Shown here in pieces: positions 1 to 10,473 of a stretch of 64,000 nt of DNA. Position 1 is the first letter of the stretch. Each line of letters begins with the position of its first letter. Position numbers and translations under genes: made by a program. The notes under the pieces are model-generated. The model was not told the DNA's origin and did no database searches. It saw only the letters and a list, made by a program, of their open reading frames with translations. The stretch is from the NCBI RefSeq assembly GCF_013466985.1, contig NZ_CP059164.1, forward strand, positions 1,745,001 to 1,809,000. The letters are read 5' to 3'. The DNA comes from Nocardioides ungokensis. GTDB lineage: Bacteria > Actinomycetota > Actinomycetes > Propionibacteriales > Nocardioidaceae.

Positions 1-996
<996 letters not shown>

Positions 997-1020
997 CCGC
1001 AGCCCACGCCTCGTCGGTGG

Positions 1021-1062
1021 CACAGGCCGGGTCGCTTCCCAAAGGAAGCGGCCCGGCCTGTG
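1021..1062 (+). terminator. Hairpin terminator after rho
   Basis: A 19-bp stem (1021-1039 with 1044-1062) with one G-T type imperfection and a 4-base loop CAAA lies 24 bases after the rho stop. There is no T-run, as is common for GC-rich actinobacterial terminators. Confidence 0.75.
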
Positions 1063-1121
1063 CTCGATCACGTCCCCCCGACGCTAGGCTTCACGCACAC
1101 TCGGACCTGAAGGGGGAAGCC

Positions 1122-1493
1122 GTGGCTCGGATCCTGGTTGCCGACGATGACGTCGACATCCGCGAGCTCGTCGAGTTCAAGCTCTCGACGCTCGGGCATG
1201 ACGTGGTCGCGGTTGCCGACGGTGCCGCGGCGATCGACGCCTGCCTGGCGTCGCGGCCGGACCTCGCGGTGCTCGACGTGATGATGCCCGGCGTCTCCGG
1301 GCTGGACGCGATCCGGGCGATCCGCTCGGACCCGAGCCTGGCCGACCTCCCGGTGATCCTGCTGACGGCCCGCGCCCAGGAGTCCGACGTCGAGACGGGT
1401 TTCGACTCGGGGGCCGACGACTACATCACCAAGCCCTTCAGCCCCCGCGAGCTGGCGTCGCGGGTCCAGGCGCTGCTGACCCGCGCCAGATGA
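1122..1493 (+). CDS. Stand-alone receiver-domain response regulator
   Basis: This is a 123-residue CheY-like receiver with no output domain, so it should act by protein contact. The acidic pocket is D8-D9-D10, the phospho-acceptor is D52 in LDVMMPG, and the conserved Thr and Lys are T82 and K104 (TKPFSP). The start is GTG 1122, preceded by a purine-rich AAGGGGG ribosome site; a -10-like TAGGCT is at 1085-1090. It lies directly before a HEAT-repeat membrane protein and a processive glycosyltransferase in the same direction, with 10 bases to the next gene. This suggests that the receiver controls the glycosyltransferase. No partner kinase is visible here. Confidence 0.9.
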   Translation: MARILVADDDVDIRELVEFKLSTLGHDVVAVADGAAAIDACLASRPDLAVLDVMMPGVSGLDAIRAIRSDPSLADLPVILLTARAQESDVETGFDSGADDYITKPFSPRELASRVQALLTRAR

Positions 1494-1503
1494 CCCTGGT
1501 CCG

Positions 1504-2562
1504 ATGACTCTGGCGCATCTCGGGTACGTCGCCGCCCTCGTCCTCCTCACCGCCTGCCTCGTCGTGGTGGGCTGCCTCGTCGTGGTCAGGTACGTCGCCG
1601 ACACCCGCGAGCGCCGTCGGGTCCTGGTGCGGGTGCCGGTCTGGCGCGACGTCATGATGCTCAGCACCGGCGAGCCCGACGAGGTCGGCGACGCCTACGA
1701 CCGTCTGCTCTCCGCCCGGCCCTCCGAGCGGGCCGCCGTCGAGGACGACGCCTTCGGACTGGTCCCCAAGCTCCGTGGCACCGCCCGGGAGCGGCTCCGC
1801 CAGGTGCTGCGCACCTGGGGTGCGGTGGAGGAGGCGACCCGGCTCACGCGGAGCCGGTCGTCGGTACGGCGCTGCCGCGGCCTCTACCGGCTGGGGGTGC
1901 TCGCCGAGCGGGCCGGCCGCGACCACGTCATCGCGGGTCTGGACGACCGCGACTTCTCCGTGCGGCGGACCGCGATGCTCGCCCTCGGCGCGTTCCCCGA
2001 GCCGGTCGTCGTGGACGCGCTCCTGCGCCAGGCCTCCCGCGAGCCCCGGCTGCGCGCCGACTTCCTCTCCTCGGTGGACCGGATCGGGGCGCCGGCGGTC
2101 CCGGTGCTGCGCCGCGGCCTCACCCAGTCGCTGGCCGTGACTCCCGGCGGCGACCGCCGCGGCTTCCTGGCCGCCGAGGCGCTCGGGCTGGTGGGCGCGG
2201 TCACCGCGGTGTCCTCGCTCGAAGCGGCCCTGGAGCAGTCGTCGATCGAGCTGAAGCTCGCGTGCATCCACGCCCTCGGCCAGCTCGGCGCCTCCTCGTC
2301 CGTCGTGGCGCTGGCGGGCCCGCTGGGGCACGCCGATCCCGAGGTCCGGCGTGCGGCCGCCGACTCGCTCGGCCTGATCGGCGGCTCGTGGGCCGTGCCG
2401 GCCCTCGCGACGGTGCTCCACGACGACAACGTCGAGGTGGCGCGTGCCGCCGCCAACGCCCTCCACCGCTGCGGCCCCAGCGGTCGGGACGTCCTGTCGT
2501 CGAGCACCGCGCCCGTCGCCCGCGAGGTGACCGCGCTCGCCGCACTGGGGAGCATGCCGTGA
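1504..2562 (+). CDS. Membrane-anchored HEAT-repeat protein
   Basis: The 352-residue protein starts with one hydrophobic segment (residues about 5-30) followed by basic residues, so it is probably anchored with a cytoplasmic body. The rest is a series of Ala/Leu-rich helical repeats of the PBS-lyase HEAT type, for example [34 protein letters not shown] and [17 protein letters not shown]. Such repeats act as protein-binding scaffolds. Its TGA overlaps the GTG of the glycosyltransferase, so the two are translationally coupled. A reasonable inference is that it bridges the receiver domain upstream and the glycosyltransferase downstream. The exact role is unknown. Confidence 0.8.
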   Translation: MTLAHLGYVAALVLLTACLVVVGCLVVVRYVADTRERRRVLVRVPVWRDVMMLSTGEPDEVGDAYDRLLSARPSERAAVEDDAFGLVPKLRGTARERLRQVLRTWGAVEEATRLTRSRSSVRRCRGLYRLGVLAERAGRDHVIAGLDDRDFSVRRTAMLALGAFPEPVVVDALLRQASREPRLRADFLSSVDRIGAPAVPVLRRGLTQSLAVTPGGDRRGFLAAEALGLVGAVTAVSSLEAALEQSSIELKLACIHALGQLGASSSVVALAGPLGHADPEVRRAAADSLGLIGGSWAVPALATVLHDDNVEVARAAANALHRCGPSGRDVLSSSTAPVAREVTALAALGSMP

Positions 2563-4154
2563 GCGCGTTCGTGGCGGCCCTCGGCCACGTCATGACCGTC
2601 GTCGGCCTCGGCTACGCCGTCTACTCGGTCCTGATCAACACCAGCTTCCTCCTGCTCTCCGGGCTGGCGCTCTCCGACCTGCTGGCCTACCGCAGGCGGC
2701 TCGACTTCGCCGGCTACGACGAGTGGTTCCGCGAGCCGCACCCGCGTGGGGTCTCGGTGCTCATGCCGGCGTACAACGAGTCCGCGACGATCGTGCAGTC
2801 GGTGCAGGCGATGACCTCGCTGCGCTACCCCGACTTCGAGGTGGTGGTGATCGACGACGGGTCCAAGGACGACACGGTCGCCAAGGTGATCGCCGAGTTC
2901 GACATGGTCGAGGTCCCGCTCGTCCCCGGTGGCCACATCCCCACCAAGGGCGAGGTGCTCAGCACCTGGGTGAGCCGACGCGGGGCGCGCAACCTGGCCC
3001 TCGTCGTCAAGCGCAACGGAGGCAAGGCCGACGCGCTGAACGCCGGGATCAACCACTCCCGCAAGGAGCTGGTGTGCATGGTCGACGCCGACTCGCTGCT
3101 CGACCCGCGCGCGCTCCTCGACGTCTCCCGGCCCTTCGCCGACGACCCGGGGCGCGTGGTGGCCGCCGGGGGAGTGGTCCGGGTCGCCAACGGCTCGCGC
3201 GTCGAGCGGGGCCGCGTGACAGACCTGCGGATGCCGCGCGGCTGGCTGGCCCGGATCCAGGTCACCGAGTACCTCCGGGCCTTCCTCATCGGTCGCGCCG
3301 GCTGGTCCCGCGCGGGTGGGCTGCTGATCATCTCCGGTGCCTTCGGCATCTTCCGCAAGGACGTTCTCCTGGAGGTCGACGGGCTGGCCACCGACTGCAT
3401 CGGCGAGGACGCCGAGCTCGTGGTGCGCATCCACCGGCTGCTGGGCGACCAGCGCCGCGACGCGGAGGTCGTGTTCGTCCCGGAACCGGTGGCCTGGACC
3501 GAGGTCCCCGAGGACCGGGCGGTCCTGCGCAAGCAGCGACGTCGCTGGCACCGCGGCCTGACCGAGATCTTCGCGCGGCACGGCCGGATGATGTTCCGCC
3601 CGCGGTACGGCGTCATCGGGATGGTCACGATGCCGTGGTTCTTCCTCTTCGAGCTGCTCGCGCCGATCGTCGAGGTCACCGGGCTCGCCTACTTCCTGGT
3701 GCTCATGGCCTCGCTGGGCGTCGAGCAGTTCCTGCCCGGCTGGGACATCGTCAACGTGCCGGTGGTCGTGCTGCTGCTCGCGGCCTCGATCCTCTACGCC
3801 ATCCTCGTCTCGCTGGTGGCGCTGCTGGCCGAGGAGATCTCCTTCCGGCGCTACCGCGGCCTCCCGGACCTGTTCCGCGCAATGGGGGCCGCCGTCGAGG
3901 AGAACTTCGGCTACCGGCAGCTCAACGCCTGGTGGCGGCTCGGCGGCATCATCGAGGTGCTCAGGCGCTCCCGCCACGACTGGGGAGACATGCAGCGCAA
4001 GGGCTTCGGCCCCCTAGTCGGGGCCGTCCGGGGCGGAATGCCACGGATTACCACTGTGTTGTCAGTGGTGGCATCATTGCCAGCTGGTTCCGGTTCACGC
4101 GTCCCGCACCAGGCGGGGGCGACCCGGCGACCGTTGAGAGAGGACATCGCATGA
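2559..4154 (+). CDS. Family 2 processive glycosyltransferase (PgaC/hyaluronan-synthase type)
   Basis: This is a membrane glycosyltransferase that would polymerise a sugar nucleotide into an extracellular polysaccharide. An N-terminal membrane segment is followed by the GT-A domain with [12 protein letters not shown], the metal-binding VDADS, the acceptor motif GEDAELVVR and the QRRRW (QxxRW) signature of processive enzymes, then about three C-terminal membrane segments. The start is GTG 2559, overlapping the previous stop. The tail after MQRKGFG looks unnatural and runs into the rpmE leader. If the run of five C at about 4012-4016 were four, the frame would stop at TAG right after GFGP, so the true end may be near 4017. 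The sugar substrate is unknown. Confidence 0.85.
   Translation: MSAFVAALGHVMTVVGLGYAVYSVLINTSFLLLSGLALSDLLAYRRRLDFAGYDEWFREPHPRGVSVLMPAYNESATIVQSVQAMTSLRYPDFEVVVIDDGSKDDTVAKVIAEFDMVEVPLVPGGHIPTKGEVLSTWVSRRGARNLALVVKRNGGKADALNAGINHSRKELVCMVDADSLLDPRALLDVSRPFADDPGRVVAAGGVVRVANGSRVERGRVTDLRMPRGWLARIQVTEYLRAFLIGRAGWSRAGGLLIISGAFGIFRKDVLLEVDGLATDCIGEDAELVVRIHRLLGDQRRDAEVVFVPEPVAWTEVPEDRAVLRKQRRRWHRGLTEIFARHGRMMFRPRYGVIGMVTMPWFFLFELLAPIVEVTGLAYFLVLMASLGVEQFLPGWDIVNVPVVVLLLAASILYAILVSLVALLAEEISFRRYRGLPDLFRAMGAAVEENFGYRQLNAWWRLGGIIEVLRRSRHDWGDMQRKGFGPLVGAVRGGMPRITTVLSVVASLPAGSGSRVPHQAGATRRPLREDIA
4038..4074 (+). promoter_or_regulatory. Stem-loop in the rpmE leader
   Basis: ACCACTG (4050-4056) pairs with CAGTGGT (4063-4069) around a 6-base loop, and ATGCC (4038-4042) can extend the stem with GGCAT (4070-4074). 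It lies 77 bases before rpmE. It could be a terminator for the cassette upstream or a leader element for L31; the sequence does not decide. Confidence 0.4.
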
Positions 4155-4384
4155 AGAAGGACATCCACCCGGAGTACGTCGAGACCCAGGTCACCTGCAC
4201 CTGTGGCGCGAAGTTCACCACCCGCAGCACCGCGACCTCCGGCGTCATCCACGCCGACGTCTGCTCGCAGTGCCACCCGTTCTACACCGGCAAGCAGAAG
4301 ATCCTCGACACCGGCGGCCGCGTCGCCCGCTTCGAGGCCCGCTACGCCAAGGCTGCCTCCCAGAAGAAGGACGCCGCGAAGTAG
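4151..4384 (+). CDS. rpmE: 50S ribosomal protein L31 (zinc-binding type)
   Basis: The 77-residue protein begins MKKDIHPEY and carries the Cys pairs CTCG and [13 protein letters not shown]. This is the C-plus, zinc-binding form of L31. Its ATG overlaps the annotated glycosyltransferase stop (ATGA), though that stop may come from an indel. The ribosome site is GAGAGAGGA just upstream. It keeps its conserved place between rho and prfA, and a hairpin follows. Confidence 0.97.
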   Translation: MKKDIHPEYVETQVTCTCGAKFTTRSTATSGVIHADVCSQCHPFYTGKQKILDTGGRVARFEARYAKAASQKKDAAK

Positions 4385-4391
4385 CTGTCCC

Positions 4392-4431
4392 CGAGCGCCG
4401 GTCCCTGCAGTCGTGCGGGGACCGGCGCTCG
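4392..4431 (+). terminator. Hairpin terminator after rpmE
   Basis: A perfect 14-bp stem (4392-4405 with 4418-4431) with a 12-base loop starts 8 bases after the rpmE stop and is followed by TCATTTGTC. It separates rpmE from prfA. Confidence 0.75.
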
Positions 4432-4492
4432 TCATTTGTCCGCACGACCACGCGTCCGTGGTCGGTCAGATCGCCGAACACCGAGGGGTGCC

Positions 4493-5566
4493 ATGTTCGA
4501 GGCCGTCGAGGGCATGCTCACCGAGCACGCGGAGCTCGAGGGGCAGCTGGCTGCCCCGGAGACGCACGCGGACGCGCGCCTGGCCAAGCGCCTCAACCAG
4601 CGCTACGCCCAGCTGTCCTCGGTGATCGGTGCCTGGCGCCAGTGGCAGCAGGCCGGCGACGACCTCGAGGCGGCCCGTGAGCTCGCCGCGGAGGACCCGG
4701 CCTTCGCCGAGGAGGCCGAGAGCCTCGTGGGCCAGCTGGCCGCGGCCGAGGAACGCCTGCGGCGGCTGCTCGTCCCGCGCGACCCGGCGGACGACAAGGA
4801 CGCGATCCTCGAGGTGAAGTCGGGGGAGGGCGGAGAGGAGTCCGCGCTCTTCGCAGGAGACCTGCTGCGCATGTACACCCTCTACGCCGAGACCCGCGGC
4901 TGGAAGGTCGAGATCCTCGACGCCACCGAGTCCGACCTGGGTGGCTACAAGAGCGTGACGGTCGCGGTGAAGGCCAAGGGCGCCTCCGAGCCCGGGGAGG
5001 CGCCGTACGCCAGGCTGAAGTTCGAGGGTGGCGTGCATCGCGTGCAGCGGGTGCCGGTGACCGAGTCGCAGGGGCGGGTGCACACCAGCGCGGCCGGCGT
5101 GCTGGTGATGCCCGAGGCCGAGCAGGTCGACGTCTCCGTCGACGAGCACGACCTGCGCATCGACGTCTTCCGCAGCAGCGGCCCCGGCGGCCAGAGCGTC
5201 AACACGACCGACTCCGCGGTGCGCATCACGCACCTGCCGACCGGCATCGTCGTCAGCTGCCAGAACGAGAAGAGCCAGCTTCAGAACCGCGAGCAGGCGA
5301 TGCGCATCCTGCGCGCCCGGCTCCTCGCCGCCGCCCAGGAGGCCGCGGACGCCGAGGCCAGCGACGCCCGCCGCAGCCAGGTCCGCACCGTCGACCGGTC
5401 GGAGCGGATCCGCACCTACAACTTCCCGGAGAACCGGATCTCCGACCACCGCACCGGCTACAAGTCCTACAACCTCGACCAGGTCCTCGACGGCGACCTC
5501 CAGCCGGTGCTCGACTCCTGCACCGACGCAGACCTGGCCGCCCGGCTCGAGGCGCTCGAGCAGTGA
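4493..5566 (+). CDS. prfA: Peptide chain release factor 1
   Basis: RF1 recognises UAA and UAG and triggers peptide release. The 357-residue protein has the catalytic GGQ at residues 232-234 within [15 protein letters not shown], and the expected C-terminal [18 protein letters not shown]. The ATG at 4493 (MFEAVEGML) gives the family length, so upstream in-frame starts were not used. Its TGA overlaps the GTG of prmC, the methylase that modifies this Gln. This is the standard prfA-prmC coupling. Confidence 0.96.
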   Translation: MFEAVEGMLTEHAELEGQLAAPETHADARLAKRLNQRYAQLSSVIGAWRQWQQAGDDLEAARELAAEDPAFAEEAESLVGQLAAAEERLRRLLVPRDPADDKDAILEVKSGEGGEESALFAGDLLRMYTLYAETRGWKVEILDATESDLGGYKSVTVAVKAKGASEPGEAPYARLKFEGGVHRVQRVPVTESQGRVHTSAAGVLVMPEAEQVDVSVDEHDLRIDVFRSSGPGGQSVNTTDSAVRITHLPTGIVVSCQNEKSQLQNREQAMRILRARLLAAAQEAADAEASDARRSQVRTVDRSERIRTYNFPENRISDHRTGYKSYNLDQVLDGDLQPVLDSCTDADLAARLEALEQ

Positions 5567-6383
5567 CCGCGCGCCGGCTGGTGCTGGGCGAGGCCGTCCG
5601 CACCCTCGCCGCGGCCGGGGTGGCCAGTCCCGAGCACGACGCGGCCGAGCTGCTCGCGCACGTCCTCGGCACCTCTCGGGGGCAGCTGGTGCTCGTCGAC
5701 GACGTCCCACCGGACCGGGCAGGGGAGTACGCCGTGCTGGTGGCCCGGCGGGCCGGTCGGGAGCCGTTGCAGCACCTCACCGGCGTGGCCGGCTTCCGTC
5801 ACGTGGAGCTGCGCGTCGGTCCCGGGGTCTTCGTGCCGCGGCCGGAGACCGAGCTGCTGGCCGGCTGGGCGATCGAGCAGGCCAGCGGGCTGGAGGCCCC
5901 CGTGCTGGTCGACCTCTGCACGGGCTCCGGCGCGATCGCGCGGGCCCTGGCCGACGAGGTGCCGGGCGCCTCGGTGCACGCCGTCGAGCTGGACGAGGCG
6001 GCGCACGCCTGGGCCGTGACCAACCTCGAGGGCACGGGGGTCGACCTCCGCCAGGGAGACATGGCCACCGCGTTCGAGGACCTGGCCGGCACCGTCGACG
6101 TGCTGACGTGCAACCCGCCGTACATCCCGCTCGACGCCTGGGAGTCGGTGGCGCCCGAGGCCCGCGACCACGACCCGCACTCGCGCTGTTCTCCGGCGAC
6201 GACGGGCTCGACGCCATCCGCGTCCTCGCGCGCCGCGCGGCCCTCCTCCTGCGACCCGGGGGAGTGGTCGGCTTCGAGCACGCCGACGTGCAGGGCGAGT
6301 CGGCGCCGGCGGTCCTCACCGCGACCGGGCGCTGGACGGAGGTCCGCGACCACGTCGACCTGCAGGTCGGCCGCGCTTCGTGA
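5563..6383 (+). CDS. prmC: Release factor glutamine methyltransferase (split by a 1-base deletion)
   Basis: PrmC uses S-adenosylmethionine to methylate the GGQ glutamine of release factors. The N-terminal helical domain is followed by the SAM motif [10 protein letters not shown] and the catalytic NPPYIP. After EARDHDPH the frame breaks near 6176, and the family continuation [13 protein letters not shown] appears one frame over, running to TGA 6381-6383. Restoring one G (CCGG for CCG) rejoins the gene. The GTG start overlaps the prfA stop. Since prmC is rarely dispensable, the break is most likely a sequencing error. Confidence 0.9.
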
Positions 6384-6491
6384 CGGCCCGGCTGGCACAG
6401 TGAGTGAAGCGTGAGACCGCAGCGGTCGTACGGTGAGGACGGACCGCTAGATTGCGGTCGAACTGCGAGCGAAGACGGAGAAGCGGGTCCT

Positions 6492-7153
6492 GTGACGAGC
6501 AAGCGCTATCCCACCGGTACCGAGGAGGAGCGGGAGGCGGCCGTCGCGGCCGCCAGCCTGGCTGTCCAGCGGGGCCACCTGGTCGTCCTTCCCACGGACA
6601 CCGTCTACGGCATCGGCGCCGACGCCTTCGACCCGGTGGCCGTCCGCGGCCTGCTCGCGGCGAAGGGCCGGGGCCGCGAGATGCCGCCCCCGGTGCTGGT
6701 CAGCGCCGCGACCACGATCGACGCCCTCGCCGTCCGCATCCCGACCTGGGCCCGCGCCCTGGTCGAGGAGTTCTGGCCCGGCCCGCTGACGCTCGTCTGC
6801 CACCAGCAGGGCTCCCTGCAGTGGGACCTCGCGACACCCGGGGCACGGTGGCGGTGCGGATGCCGGACCACGAGATCGCGCGCGAGATCCTCGAGCGCAC
6901 CGGCCCGCTGGCCGTCAGCTCGGCGAACAGGACCGGCATGCCCGCGGCCACCGACGCCGACCAGGCCGAGGAGATGCTCGGCGAGGAGGTGTCGGTGGTC
7001 GTGGACGCCGGCGAGTCGCCCGGCGGCGAGGCCTCCACCATCGTCGACGTCACGGGTGAGCGCGGCCGCGTGCTGCGCCGCGGTGCCCTCTCGGTCGAGC
7101 AGCTGAACGCCGTCCTCGAGCCGCTGGGCGTCCCGCTCGCGGACGAGGGCTGA
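6492..7153 (+). CDS. tsaC: L-threonylcarbamoyladenylate synthase (split by a 1-base deletion)
   Basis: The TsaC/Sua5 family makes threonylcarbamoyl-AMP for the tRNA t6A modification. Family marks are [31 protein letters not shown] and, after the break, [12 protein letters not shown]. The frame changes near 6835: LQWDLA is followed one frame over by [13 protein letters not shown]. Adding one G (CTCGGCGAC) rejoins it. The start is GTG 6492 (VTSKRYPTG). The gene lies between prmC and wecA as in other actinobacteria. The break is best read as a sequence error. Confidence 0.9.
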
Positions 7154-7166
7154 GGGGGCGCGGCCC

Positions 7167-8306
7167 GTGCGTGAGTACGTCCTGGTGTTCCTGGTCGCGG
7201 CGTCGGTGACCTACCTGCTCACCGTCGTCGCGCGAGAGATCGCGCTGCGGACCGGTGCCGTGGCTCAGGTCCGGGACCGGGACGTCCATGACGAGCCGAT
7301 TCCCTACCTCGGCGGCCTGGCCATGCTCGGCGGCCTGGTGGCGGCGTACCTGGTGGCCAAGCAGCTTCCGTTCCTGTCGACCAGCGGTCCGTTCGTGTTC
7401 CGGGACGCGGGGATCGTGCTGATCGCCGGGGCGCTGATCTGTGCCGTCGGGGTCCTCGACGACCTCTTCGAGCTGGACGCGCTGACCAAGCTCGGGGGAC
7501 AGGTGCTCGCCGCGGGCTTCCTGATCGTGTTCGGCATCCAGTACGTCTTCTTCCCGACCCCCGACGGCACCCAGTTCGCGCTCGACGCCTCGCAGGGGGC
7601 GCTGCTCACCGGCTTCATCGTGGTCGCCACCGTCAACGCCGTGAACTTCGTCGACGGCCTCGACGGCCTGGCCGCAGGCGTCGTGGGCATCGGCGCGATC
7701 GCGTTCTTCCTCTTCTGCTACCAGCTGACCCGCTTCAACGACGCCTCCCGGGCCACCACCAGCGCGCTGCTGAGCGTCGCCCTGGCGGGAGCCTGCGCGG
7801 GCTTCCTGGTCCACAACTTCCACCCGGCACGGCTGTTCATGGGCGACAGCGGGTCGATGCTCATCGGCCTGGTGCTCTCGGCGAGCGCGGTCACGCTCAC
7901 CGGACAGTTCTCGGGCAACGAGATCAGCCAGGGTGCCGCGGGCTCCCGGGCGAGCCTGCTGCCCACGCTGCTGCCGGTGCTGCTGCCGCTCGCGATCATG
8001 GTCATCCCGCTGCTCGACCTGGTGCTCGCGGTCGTACGACGAACACGGGCGGGCAGGTCGCCGTTCGCTCCCGACAAGCAGCACCTCCACCACCGCCTGC
8101 TGGAGATCGGCCACTCGCAGCGGCGAGCGGTGCTGATCATGTGGCTGTGGGCCGGGCTGGTGGCGTTCGGGACCGTCCTGGCCAGCCTCTACACCGGTCG
8201 CTGGATGTGGATCTCGCTGGTCGTGATGGCGCTGGTGACGGTCACCCTGACCTTCGTGCTGCCACGGCTGCACAGCCCCGTGGTCAGCACCGTGGACGAA
8301 GCCTGA
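7167..8306 (+). CDS. wecA: Polyprenyl-phosphate N-acetylglucosamine-1-phosphate transferase (WecA/TagO family)
   Basis: This is a 379-residue multi-spanning membrane enzyme that loads a sugar phosphate onto the lipid carrier for cell-wall glycans. It shows the family signatures DEPIPYLGG, the aspartate pair [24 protein letters not shown], the catalytic [11 protein letters not shown] and the C-terminal [11 protein letters not shown]. About ten hydrophobic segments are visible. The start is GTG 7167, 14 bases after tsaC. In mycobacteria the gene at this place is wecA (rfe), which starts arabinogalactan linker synthesis. The sugar used here is inferred from the family. Confidence 0.9.
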   Translation: MREYVLVFLVAASVTYLLTVVAREIALRTGAVAQVRDRDVHDEPIPYLGGLAMLGGLVAAYLVAKQLPFLSTSGPFVFRDAGIVLIAGALICAVGVLDDLFELDALTKLGGQVLAAGFLIVFGIQYVFFPTPDGTQFALDASQGALLTGFIVVATVNAVNFVDGLDGLAAGVVGIGAIAFFLFCYQLTRFNDASRATTSALLSVALAGACAGFLVHNFHPARLFMGDSGSMLIGLVLSASAVTLTGQFSGNEISQGAAGSRASLLPTLLPVLLPLAIMVIPLLDLVLAVVRRTRAGRSPFAPDKQHLHHRLLEIGHSQRRAVLIMWLWAGLVAFGTVLASLYTGRWMWISLVVMALVTVTLTFVLPRLHSPVVSTVDEA

Positions 8307-8325
8307 ACGTAGCCTGAGGACCCGA

Positions 8326-8356
8326 TTGCGGGGCGATCCGGACTTTGTGCTAGTTT
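8326..8356 (+). promoter_or_regulatory. Candidate upstream promoter of the atp operon
   Basis: An extended -10 box TGCTAGTTT (TAGTTT at 8351-8356) follows a weak TTGCGG at 8326-8331 with 19 bases between them. It lies in the 282-base gap before the ATP synthase genes. That gap has no clear gene but holds small inverted repeats at about 8427-8444 and 8448-8466. Confidence 0.4.
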
Positions 8357-8489
8357 TCACAAGCACCCCCTGACGCCTGACAGAACGGCCGCCGACCATG
8401 ACGACCGCGCTCCGCTCCACCCTCCCCGGGATCTGCTGGGGAGCCGCCGGGACCAGCCCGGTCCCGAGGTTCGCGGGCCTGTCGCGCTG

Positions 8490-8498
8490 TGGTAGTTT
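8490..8498 (+). promoter_or_regulatory. Candidate second promoter of the atp operon
   Basis: A second extended -10 box TGGTAGTTT (TAGTTT at 8493-8498) is followed by CACG, much like the upstream box, which is followed by TCACA. It would give a leader of roughly 85 bases before the first atp gene. Confidence 0.4.
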
Positions 8499-8588
8499 CA
8501 CGCCGTCGTCGGACGTCGATGAGCGGGGCCAGATGGGTCCCCGTCGGGCCGGCGCCTACAAGCCTGCCGATGAAAGCGACTTGGGTGG

Positions 8589-8807
8589 ATGGTCGATGAG
8601 AACTCCGACAACGGGTTGCGGGGCCGTGACCTCGTGGGCCTCGGAGGCCTTCTCGCCGGAGCCGTCGTCGCCGGCATGGTCATCGGTCTGCTCCTCGACG
8701 ATGCGGTCGGGACGTCTCCGGCGTTCACCCTCGCCGGCATCGCTGCGGGGATCGTGGTCGGGGGCATCGGCTTCTGGCTCCGGGTCCGTGCCGCACTGCG
8801 GGGGTGA
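8589..8807 (+). CDS. AtpZ/AtpI-like small membrane protein
   Basis: The 72-residue protein has two hydrophobic helices with a GLLLDDAVGTSPAFTLAGI loop, the pattern of the AtpZ/AtpI family found first in many F1Fo operons. It may help assemble the c-ring or carry magnesium, as proposed for the family. The start is ATG 8589 (MVDENSDNG). It is followed after 9 bases by the atpI-like gene and moves with the operon. Confidence 0.8.
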   Translation: MVDENSDNGLRGRDLVGLGGLLAGAVVAGMVIGLLLDDAVGTSPAFTLAGIAAGIVVGGIGFWLRVRAALRG

Positions 8808-8816
8808 CAGCCCCCG

Positions 8817-9296
8817 ATGACCGACCGGCAGACCACCACCATCCCTGAGGCGAGCACCCCCATGACGACTCCCCCCACGACGACCACCGAGTCCACCGTC
8901 GGGCACGGCTCCGCGCTGCTGCAGGTGCTGCGCGACCAGCGCAAGACCATCGGCGTGGCCGTCGTCCTCGTCGTCGCGTCGTACTGGATCGCGGGCCAGC
9001 TCGACCGGTGGACCCTCGCCGGCTGCATCGCCACGGGCGTCGCCCTCGGCCTGGTCAACCACCTCGCCACCGAGCTCTGGCTGCTCAGGACCATCCGGTC
9101 CGGGGAAGAGGTGACGCGCGGAAAGCTCGCGTCGGCCACCTTCGTCCGGCTGCTCGTCCTGACCGTCGTCGCGGTCGGGATCGCCGTCGCCTTCTGGCCC
9201 GACGGCATCGGCCTGCTGCTCGGCCTCGCCATCTTCCGCCTCATCGCCCTCGTGATGACCACGATCCCGCTGCTCAAGGAGTTGAAGAAGCCGTGA
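8817..9296 (+). CDS. atpI: ATP synthase protein I-like membrane protein
   Basis: The 159-residue protein has a polar Thr-rich start (about 30 residues) and then four hydrophobic helices, ending in LLKELKKP. It sits directly before atpB, as atpI does in other operons, where it helps c-ring assembly. An internal ATG (MTTPPTTTT, codon 16) could be the true start. Its TGA overlaps the GTG of atpB. Sequence similarity within this family is weak, so the name rests partly on position. Confidence 0.75.
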   Translation: MTDRQTTTIPEASTPMTTPPTTTTESTVGHGSALLQVLRDQRKTIGVAVVLVVASYWIAGQLDRWTLAGCIATGVALGLVNHLATELWLLRTIRSGEEVTRGKLASATFVRLLVLTVVAVGIAVAFWPDGIGLLLGLAIFRLIALVMTTIPLLKELKKP

Positions 9297-10090
9297 ACGG
9301 CCTCCTGCTGCCGCTTGCCACCACGAACATCGAGATCGGCAAGCACACCACCGTCACCGTCGGTGGCATGACGTTCAACGTCGACACGATCATCTCGACC
9401 TTCGTCGCCGGTGCCATCGTGCTGATCCTCGGCTTCTGGGCGCGCTCTGCGCTGACCAAGAAGAACCCGAGCCACGTGCCCACCAAGATCCAGCTCCTGT
9501 GGGAGACGATCGTGGGCGAGGTCAACAAGCAGGTCGAGGACAACCTCGGCCGCGTGCACCCGTTCGTGGTGCCGCTGGCCGTCGCGCTGTTCTTCTTCAT
9601 CCTGATCGCCAACTGGCTCGAGCTGCTGCCCACGGAGATCAACCACGACCTGCACCTGCTGCCGGCTCCCACCGCGGACACCAACCTGACCTACGCCATG
9701 GCCATCATGGCCATGGTCGGCGTGTGGATCTACGGCATCCGGGAGAAGGGCGCGAGGGGCTACTTCCGGCACTTCATCGAGCCCTTCCCGGTGCTGCTCC
9801 CGCTGAACATCCTCGAGGAGCTCACCAAGCCGATCACGCTCGCGCTGCGGCTCTTCGGCAACATCTTCGCCGGCGGCATCATGCTCGCCCTCATCGGCCT
9901 GATCCCGTTCTACGCGTCGTGGCTGCCGAACCTGGTCTGGAAGCTGTTCGACATGTTCATCGGCGGCATCCAGGCGTTCATCTTCGCGCTGCTGACCGTG
10001 CTCTACTTCGGCATGGCGGGCGCCGGCCACGGCGAGCACGAGGAGCACGAGGCCGACTCGCACGACAACACCCCCGAACTCGCGCACTGA
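9293..10090 (+). CDS. atpB: ATP synthase Fo subunit a
   Basis: Subunit a forms the proton half-channels against the c-ring. The 265-residue protein has five to six membrane helices and the key motif ELTKPITLALRLFGNIFAGG, in which Arg186 is the essential arginine. The start is GTG 9293, overlapping the previous stop, which gives VNGLLLPLATT. Upstream in-frame codons belong to a shadow frame. The C-terminal tail is rich in His and Glu. Confidence 0.96.
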   Translation: MNGLLLPLATTNIEIGKHTTVTVGGMTFNVDTIISTFVAGAIVLILGFWARSALTKKNPSHVPTKIQLLWETIVGEVNKQVEDNLGRVHPFVVPLAVALFFFILIANWLELLPTEINHDLHLLPAPTADTNLTYAMAIMAMVGVWIYGIREKGARGYFRHFIEPFPVLLPLNILEELTKPITLALRLFGNIFAGGIMLALIGLIPFYASWLPNLVWKLFDMFIGGIQAFIFALLTVLYFGMAGAGHGEHEEHEADSHDNTPELAH

Positions 10091-10145
10091 CCGCAACCGG
10101 TCGGGCGCACCAGAGGTAACCAGCTGCGCCGAGGATTCGGCGTAA

Positions 10146-10415
<270 letters not shown>

Positions 10416-10473
10416 TCAAACCGGGCCCCCGGGCACCAGTCGTAGCGCCGCCCCAGAGCAAAGGAACCAAACG

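Noticed and set aside
1884..3977. A 697-codon minus-strand open frame opposite the HEAT and glycosyltransferase genes
   Set aside because: Low-complexity shadow frame with no recognisable domain; the plus-strand genes explain the coding signal.
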